Source: Deltaproteobacteria bacterium (lineage in GTDB: Bacteria; Myxococcota_A; Polyangia; Polyangiales; Ga0077539). From it: a stretch of 55,922 bases of DNA. The stretch spans positions 1 through 55,922 of the forward strand of contig JAUXYJ010000007.1 of assembly GCA_030694465.1 (NCBI GenBank). The letters are read 5' to 3'. Position 1 is the first letter of the stretch; each line of letters opens with the position of its first letter. Both the position numbers and the translations under genes were made by a program. Positions 51,769 through 55,922 of the stretch are shown in pieces. The notes under the pieces are model-generated. The model did not search any database. It saw only the letters and a list, made by a program, of their open reading frames with translations, and had not been told where the DNA came from.

Positions 51769-52947
51769 CTAGAGCAGCTTCTCAGTCCGCGACAGCTCGC
51801 GCGTCATGTTCTTCTGGTGCGCTTCGAGCGTGCCGCCGCCAATTTCGAGCAGCTTCGCATCACGCCACAGTCGCTCGACGTTGTACTCGCCGACATAACC
51901 GTAGCCACCGAGGACCTGGATCGCGCGGTCGGCGACGTTCTTGGCCATGGTCGCGCAGTAGAGCTTCACGCCGTCTGAATCGAGGCGATTTCCAGGTTTT
52001 GTGAGGTCCAGATTGGCCGCCGCCCAGTAGGTGTACGAGCGCCCGGCCATGTACTCCGCGTAGGACTCCGCGATGTGTCTCTGCACTTGGCCAAAGTCAC
52101 GGAGCGACTGGCCAAAGCTCTTTCGTTCGCTCGCATAGCGGTTCATGACCTCGATGCAACGGCGCGCGATCCCGAGGCTCATCGCAGCCAGACCCAGCCG
52201 CTCGACCTCGAGGTTGCGCATCATGTGCAGCGCGGCATCACCTTCTTCGCCTACGCGATTGCTCGCGGGCACTACGCAGTCTTCAAACACAAGCTCAGCC
52301 GTCGTAGAGGCCCGCATACCGAGCTTGTCCTTGAGCTTTTGGCCCAGCGAAAACCCCGCGAATCCCTTCTCGACCAAGAACATCGTGAGCTTGTTGCGCG
52401 GCGCATCGGCCATGCGCACGTACACCAAAAAAACATCCCCGAGCTCTGTGTCACTCACCGCACCGTTGGTGATCCACATCTTCGCGCCGTTGATCACGTA
52501 GTCGTCGCCGCGCCGCACCGCCGTGGTGCTCATGCCGAGCACGTCGGTGCCCGCGCCGGGCTCGCTCATGCACATGCCGCCGATGCGCTCGCCGCTCGAG
52601 ATCGAGGGCAGGTACTTGTGCCTCTGCGCGTCGCTCCCGTTGACCGCGAGGTTGTTGGCGAACAAGAGCGTGTGCGCGAGATACGCCAGCGCAAATCCAG
52701 GGTCAGCGGCCGAGAGCTCTTCGTGGACAATGGCGACCGCCGTCGCGTCCATTCCAGCACCGCCGTACTCAGCGGGGACCGTGAGCCCCAGCAGCCCAAG
52801 CTCGTCCAGCTTGCGAAAGAGGGCGTGGTTGAAGCGCTCTTCGCGATCGTGCGCAAGCGCTTGCGGGTCTACTTCGCGCTCGACGAAAGTGCGCAGCGTG
52901 CTTCGGAGGGTCTTGTGTTCGGGCGTGGGATTAAACAGGTCGCTCAT
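51769..52947 (-). CDS. Acyl-CoA dehydrogenase
   Basis: A 392-aa flavoprotein of normal length for the family. It oxidises acyl-CoA to enoyl-CoA and passes electrons to ETF. Seen: the N-terminal helical domain (LRTFVEREVDPQALAHDREE), CMSEPGAGTDVLGMSTTAVR (FAD/substrate-binding beta domain; family signature), KMWITNGAVSD, and the C-terminal QVLGGYGYVGEYNVERLWRDAK. The catalytic base region fits the GGYGY(x)nR group of short/branched-chain or isovaleryl-type enzymes, but the exact chain length cannot be fixed. It stands alone, flanked by lipoprotein genes. Confidence 0.94.
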   Translation of the reverse strand: MSDLFNPTPEHKTLRSTLRTFVEREVDPQALAHDREERFNHALFRKLDELGLLGLTVPAEYGGAGMDATAVAIVHEELSAADPGFALAYLAHTLLFANNLAVNGSDAQRHKYLPSISSGERIGGMCMSEPGAGTDVLGMSTTAVRRGDDYVINGAKMWITNGAVSDTELGDVFLVYVRMADAPRNKLTMFLVEKGFAGFSLGQKLKDKLGMRASTTAELVFEDCVVPASNRVGEEGDAALHMMRNLEVERLGLAAMSLGIARRCIEVMNRYASERKSFGQSLRDFGQVQRHIAESYAEYMAGRSYTYWAAANLDLTKPGNRLDSDGVKLYCATMAKNVADRAIQVLGGYGYVGEYNVERLWRDAKLLEIGGGTLEAHQKNMTRELSRTEKLL

Positions 52948-52992
52948 GGCAGAGCGTGAGGTTAGCCCGAGCGCGCGCGAATGGCAGCGCGT

Positions 52993-53925
52993 TTACAGAC
53001 GCGGGCACTCCATTCCGAGCGGAGGATCGGGGTTGCAATAGACAAATCCGCCCCCCTGCGTGACGGTCACAAGCACGATCGTGTCCGCGCGAAGGGCTGG
53101 ACTCAGGGTGGCCCACACGCGCTGCACGGTCATCGCATCTGCCATATTTGCAGCAAAAACGTGGAGAATTTGCTTTACCCAGCGGTCCGCTGGGAGCACC
53201 CGCACAGAGCTCCGGTTGACTCCCGAGAGCTTGCTCGTGAGCACCCTGAGCGCCTCGGCGTCGTCGAAGTAGGGCATCACTGGACGGTATGCACGGGTCA
53301 CGCTCACACCGACTAGATCGCCATTGATCCGCACGAGAATGTCCGTGATTGAGTTGGCGCCCATGCCGTCGGGAGGTGCGTACAAGATCTCGGTCTCGGT
53401 CTTCACAAGGTCAGCGTTTTCGCAGTACCGCAGCACCTCGAAGCTCATGACCTCAGACTCGGTCGAGCTGCCACCCGCGTTCATCATGTCGAACAGTCGT
53501 TGCCCGCCCGGAGAGAGCTCGGTTCGCACGTAGCGCTCGGGTGCCATAAAGACCAACGCGTTCTCGACGAGCGAGGGCGTGGTCGAGCGCAGCATGGTGC
53601 GCAGCGTCCCACAAGGACCCGAGAGTGTGCCCAAGATCTCGCGAGGCCCAGCGTCGGACACGTCATTGCGCGTGTCATTTTGCACGTCGTCGTGACCGTC
53701 TGGCGCATCACGAGGAGCGCTAGCGTCTCCGCTGTCCGAGGGCGCGCTGGCGTCGATCTCGGCGACATCGTTCTCTACCGCGCTGTCGGGCACCGAGGCG
53801 TCGACAAGCGCGATGTCGGTCGGCGTGTCGCCATCGGCCGGAACAGTAAGGGGAGGAGCACAGCCGGTCCACGAGAGCGCAAGCGTCAGTCCCAGAAGTG
53901 AGGTCCATTGTCGTACGGTACGCAT
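52993..53925 (-). CDS. Lipoprotein with Asp-rich spacer, function unknown
   Basis: A 310-aa lipoprotein. ATG 53925 is chosen because it directly precedes the signal TSLLGLTLALSWTGC; the longer reading has no signal. The spacer (about 25-110) is Asp/Ala-rich. The C-terminal ~200 residues form an alpha/beta-like domain (SLVENALVFMAPERYVRTEL; GANSITDILVRINGDLVGVSVTRAYRP; WVKQILHVFAANMADAMTVQRVW; TIVLVTVTQGGGFVYC) with Cys at about 128 and near the end. No family is recognised. The maiA gene starts divergently 89 bases away. Confidence 0.68.
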   Translation of the reverse strand: MRTVRQWTSLLGLTLALSWTGCAPPLTVPADGDTPTDIALVDASVPDSAVENDVAEIDASAPSDSGDASAPRDAPDGHDDVQNDTRNDVSDAGPREILGTLSGPCGTLRTMLRSTTPSLVENALVFMAPERYVRTELSPGGQRLFDMMNAGGSSTESEVMSFEVLRYCENADLVKTETEILYAPPDGMGANSITDILVRINGDLVGVSVTRAYRPVMPYFDDAEALRVLTSKLSGVNRSSVRVLPADRWVKQILHVFAANMADAMTVQRVWATLSPALRADTIVLVTVTQGGGFVYCNPDPPLGMECPRL

Positions 53926-54013
53926 CGGTGCCGAGCGTGCACCAATCTGCAACGCGGCGCGATGGGTTCGTGCAGCGTCGCGGGGCTCTTGGCCATTCGA
54001 GAAGGAAATTTCC

Positions 54014-54658
54014 ATGTCACTTCGGCTCTATCAGTACTGGCGCTCAAGCGCCTCGTGGCGCGTTCGGTGGGCTCTTGCCCACAAGGGGATCGCGTTTGAG
54101 AGCATCCCAGTCAACCTCTTGGAGCAGGGCCAGCGCAGCGATTCGCACACCGCGCGCAACCCGATGCAGCACGTCCCTGCGCTCGAGGTGAGCCCAGGGC
54201 GCTTTCTCGCCGAGAGCGTCGCGATCCTTGAGTGGCTCGAACAAATGCACCCTGATCCGGCGCTCTATCCTAGCGATCCGTGGCTCCGTGCCCGCGTAAG
54301 GCAGGTGTGCGAGCTCGTAAACGCGGGGATCCAGCCGCTGCAAAACCTCACCGTACTCGCCGCGGTCTCAAGCGACGCCGAGGTGAAAAAAGCCTGGGCG
54401 GCACGCTTCAATGCACGCGGGCTCACGGCGCTTGAGTCGCTCCTCTGCACGCTTGACGCAGAGCTCGGCGAGGGCACCTTTGCGGTCGGAAACAGCCTCA
54501 CGGCGGCAGACCTCTTTGTGGTCCCTCAGGTGTATTCTGCGAGGCGTTTTGCAGTAGATCTTACGCCCTTTCCCCGCGTGCTCTTGGCAGAGCGCAGCGC
54601 GCTGGCGACCCCCCATGCGCACGGCGCGCTGCCCGAGTCACAGGCAGACGCGACCTAA
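54014..54658 (+). CDS. maiA: Maleylacetoacetate isomerase (zeta-class glutathione transferase)
   Basis: A 214-aa protein of normal family length; ATG 54014 has GAAGGAAA upstream. It isomerises maleylacetoacetate to fumarylacetoacetate in tyrosine/phenylalanine degradation, using glutathione. The N-terminal thioredoxin-like domain has LRLYQYWRSSASWRVRWAL, where zeta GSTs carry the SSCS active-site motif (here SSAS, with the Cys replaced by Ala). GSH-binding MQHVPALEV and AESVAILEWLE follow, then the helical domain. No hmgA or fahA is adjacent in the window. Other zeta-GST activities are possible, given the Cys replacement. It converges with the FGE gene, 4 bases apart. Confidence 0.9.
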   Translation: MSLRLYQYWRSSASWRVRWALAHKGIAFESIPVNLLEQGQRSDSHTARNPMQHVPALEVSPGRFLAESVAILEWLEQMHPDPALYPSDPWLRARVRQVCELVNAGIQPLQNLTVLAAVSSDAEVKKAWAARFNARGLTALESLLCTLDAELGEGTFAVGNSLTAADLFVVPQVYSARRFAVDLTPFPRVLLAERSALATPHAHGALPESQADAT

Positions 54659-54662
54659 GCCC

Positions 54663-55922
54663 TCACGGAGGCGAAGCGCCCGAGAAGCAGCAGCGAAAGC
54701 CAGCGTTTACAAAGCGGAACGTGTTGTCCACCTGGGTAAAGCTAAAGTTGCACTGGGTGCCAAAGGCGAGGTTGTTGTAGCTGCCACCACGGAGCGTGTA
54801 GACGCCCGCGGTCGGTGCGGTGAACTCTTTGACGTTGCCGCTGAGGTCAAACACTCCGGTGTTGACTCCGGCGGGCGTAAAGTTTGAGCGACAACTTGCG
54901 AGCGCACCAGCACGCAGGATCCCGTTCTGAATGCCAGCTGTCCCTGGGTCGATGTCGTTGTCCACGCCGTTGCAAGTCGTGGTGCTGTAGGTGCTGCACG
55001 TGCCGTTGTAGCTCCAATCGCAGGTGCCCGCTTGATGCCTGCAGGTCGCCTGCCACTCGGCGTTGGTGCACAAGCGCGCGCCCATCGCGGAGCACGCCGC
55101 TTCGGCCTGTACGCCCGTGAGATTGGTCCACGGGATCACGCTGGGACGCGAGCACGCGCGCGCCGTCGCAGAGCCCTGCTCCATCGCCGTCGCGTCAGGG
55201 CGCGAGGCCTCGTACTGCATCACCCACGTGCTGCCCGTGGTGTTGACCCACGAGGTCCCTACGAAGCTCGCGTTGGTCCCTGGTGTGCGTCGGTCTTCGT
55301 CAATCAGCCCGTCGCAGTCGTTGTCGATGTTGTCACACACCTCGACGCCGGGCGTGCCTCGCGGCGGCGCGTTGCACACCGAGCTGCGTTGATCCGCGCT
55401 GCAAACGAAGCGACCAAACGCGCCACACGCGCCCGTCCCTCCGTTGCTGCACGACAGCCCTAGCGTCGTAAAGCTCTCGTCGATCGCGCCGTTGCAGTTG
55501 TCATCGACGCCGTTGCAGCGCGTCTCGACGGCCACGGGCTGGCCCGTCATCGGGTCAACCTCGACGCCCGCGGGATAGGTGCACACAAAGCCGCTCGCGC
55601 CCCGGCAAGCGGCCGTAGCGCCCGCGCAGAGGCCCACGCTGCGGCAGAGCCCGGCGGGAGCCGTCACGCCCTCGTCGATGCGCCCATCGCAGTTGTCGTC
55701 CACGCCGTTGCACACCTCGGTGCTGCCTCGAAAGCTGCACGCGTACTCGCAGCCGTTGGCCGCGTTGCCGTCGAGGTTGTAGAAGCCCGCAGCGCACACC
55801 AAGATCTGGCATGAGCCCGTGCGACACGCGACCGTCGCGTTGGCAGCGGGCGCACACACGGTGCCGCAGCGACCGCAGTTGCTTGGGTCATTTTGCAGGT
55901 CAAACCCGTTGTCTGTGCGGCC
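54663..55922 (-). CDS. Cys-rich / FGE-sulfatase-domain surface protein (5' end outside window)
   Basis: At least 420 residues are in the window, and the reading continues past its right edge. In N-to-C order it first shows a module like those of the Cys-rich lipoproteins (NDPSNCGRCGTVC...CQILVC). Then come three calcium-binding-type motifs, CNGVDDNCDGRIDEG, CNGVDDNCNGAIDES and CDNIDNDCDGLIDED (PF11617-like). The C-terminal FGE-sulfatase fold follows (GTSWVNTTGSTWVMQYEASR; GARLCTNAEWQATC; GVFDLSGNVKEF; TLRGGSYNN; GFRCC). FGE-like domains in such proteins are usually non-catalytic C-type-lectin-like folds; the oxidase-type Cys pair is not evident. It is probably a surface protein. Confidence 0.8.
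   Translation of the reverse strand, partial: GRTDNGFDLQNDPSNCGRCGTVCAPAANATVACRTGSCQILVCAAGFYNLDGNAANGCEYACSFRGSTEVCNGVDDNCDGRIDEGVTAPAGLCRSVGLCAGATAACRGASGFVCTYPAGVEVDPMTGQPVAVETRCNGVDDNCNGAIDESFTTLGLSCSNGGTGACGAFGRFVCSADQRSSVCNAPPRGTPGVEVCDNIDNDCDGLIDEDRRTPGTNASFVGTSWVNTTGSTWVMQYEASRPDATAMEQGSATARACSRPSVIPWTNLTGVQAEAACSAMGARLCTNAEWQATCRHQAGTCDWSYNGTCSTYSTTTCNGVDNDIDPGTAGIQNGILRAGALASCRSNFTPAGVNTGVFDLSGNVKEFTAPTAGVYTLRGGSYNNLAFGTQCNFSFTQVDNTFRFVNAGFRCCFSGASPP

Overview
This window reads as a piece of a high-GC delta-proteobacterial-type chromosome, most likely Myxococcota (Polyangiales/Sandaracinaceae-like). That is an inference from several features: many lipoproteins with Asp/Ala-rich spacers, a DUF2330-type protein with a MYXO-CTERM-like tail, Cys-rich modular lipoproteins, CNGVDDNCDG-type calcium-binding motifs, and an NtrC-type two-component pair. 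I saw no rRNA or tRNA genes and no CRISPR array.

Layout. 0-8.9 kb: an M48 metalloprotease lipoprotein, a WD40-type protein and a DUF2330-type surface protein, separated by decayed IS66 (tnpC-like and tnpA-like) and IS630 transposase relics. 8.9-15.7 kb: a tightly packed three-gene envelope operon (two beta-propeller lipoproteins and a beta-barrel-like protein), then a large HEAT-like lipoprotein with a terminator-like hairpin. 16.1-19.3 kb: an MBOAT O-acyltransferase with an SGNH/DUF459 partner (an AlgI/AlgJ-like pair) and a DUF4291 protein. 19.4-34.2 kb: a defence island with McrBC, a broken second mcrC 3' end, an orphan HsdR-N-type nuclease-like protein, a patatin-like lipoprotein, a GNAT acetyltransferase, an ABC-F ATPase and the DISARM core drmA-drmB-drmC with no DISARM methyltransferase in the window. 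34.4-43.8 kb: lipoproteins, a TrmN6/YfiC-like methyltransferase, an LpqC-like esterase lipoprotein, a 1052-aa glycine-rich collagen-like protein of unknown role, and a multihaem cytochrome c. 43.8-48.0 kb: two tandem paralogous Cys-rich lipoproteins. 48.4-51.1 kb: a histidine kinase and sigma-54-dependent response regulator preceded by a good -24/-12 sigma-54 promoter candidate. 51.1-55.9 kb: lipoproteins, an acyl-CoA dehydrogenase, maleylacetoacetate isomerase, and the 3' part of a Cys-rich/FGE-sulfatase-domain protein that runs off the window.

The most unusual signal is not a gene. A 16-bp perfect palindrome, CCGGCGACGTCGCCGG, occurs eight times exactly (plus one 15/16 copy) between 16 and 42.5 kb and is concentrated in and around the defence island. 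Two copies lie in frame inside mcrB and drmA, where each encodes PATSPG in what looks like a surface loop. In two places it ends a longer ~87-bp repeat, and it sits at the same end of both copies of the duplicated mcrC tail. A second, AT-centred motif (CTGCRAATTYRCAG) recurs at or near gene ends. Together these look like dispersed miniature elements that have shaped the island, comparable in behaviour to REP or Rickettsia palindromic elements.
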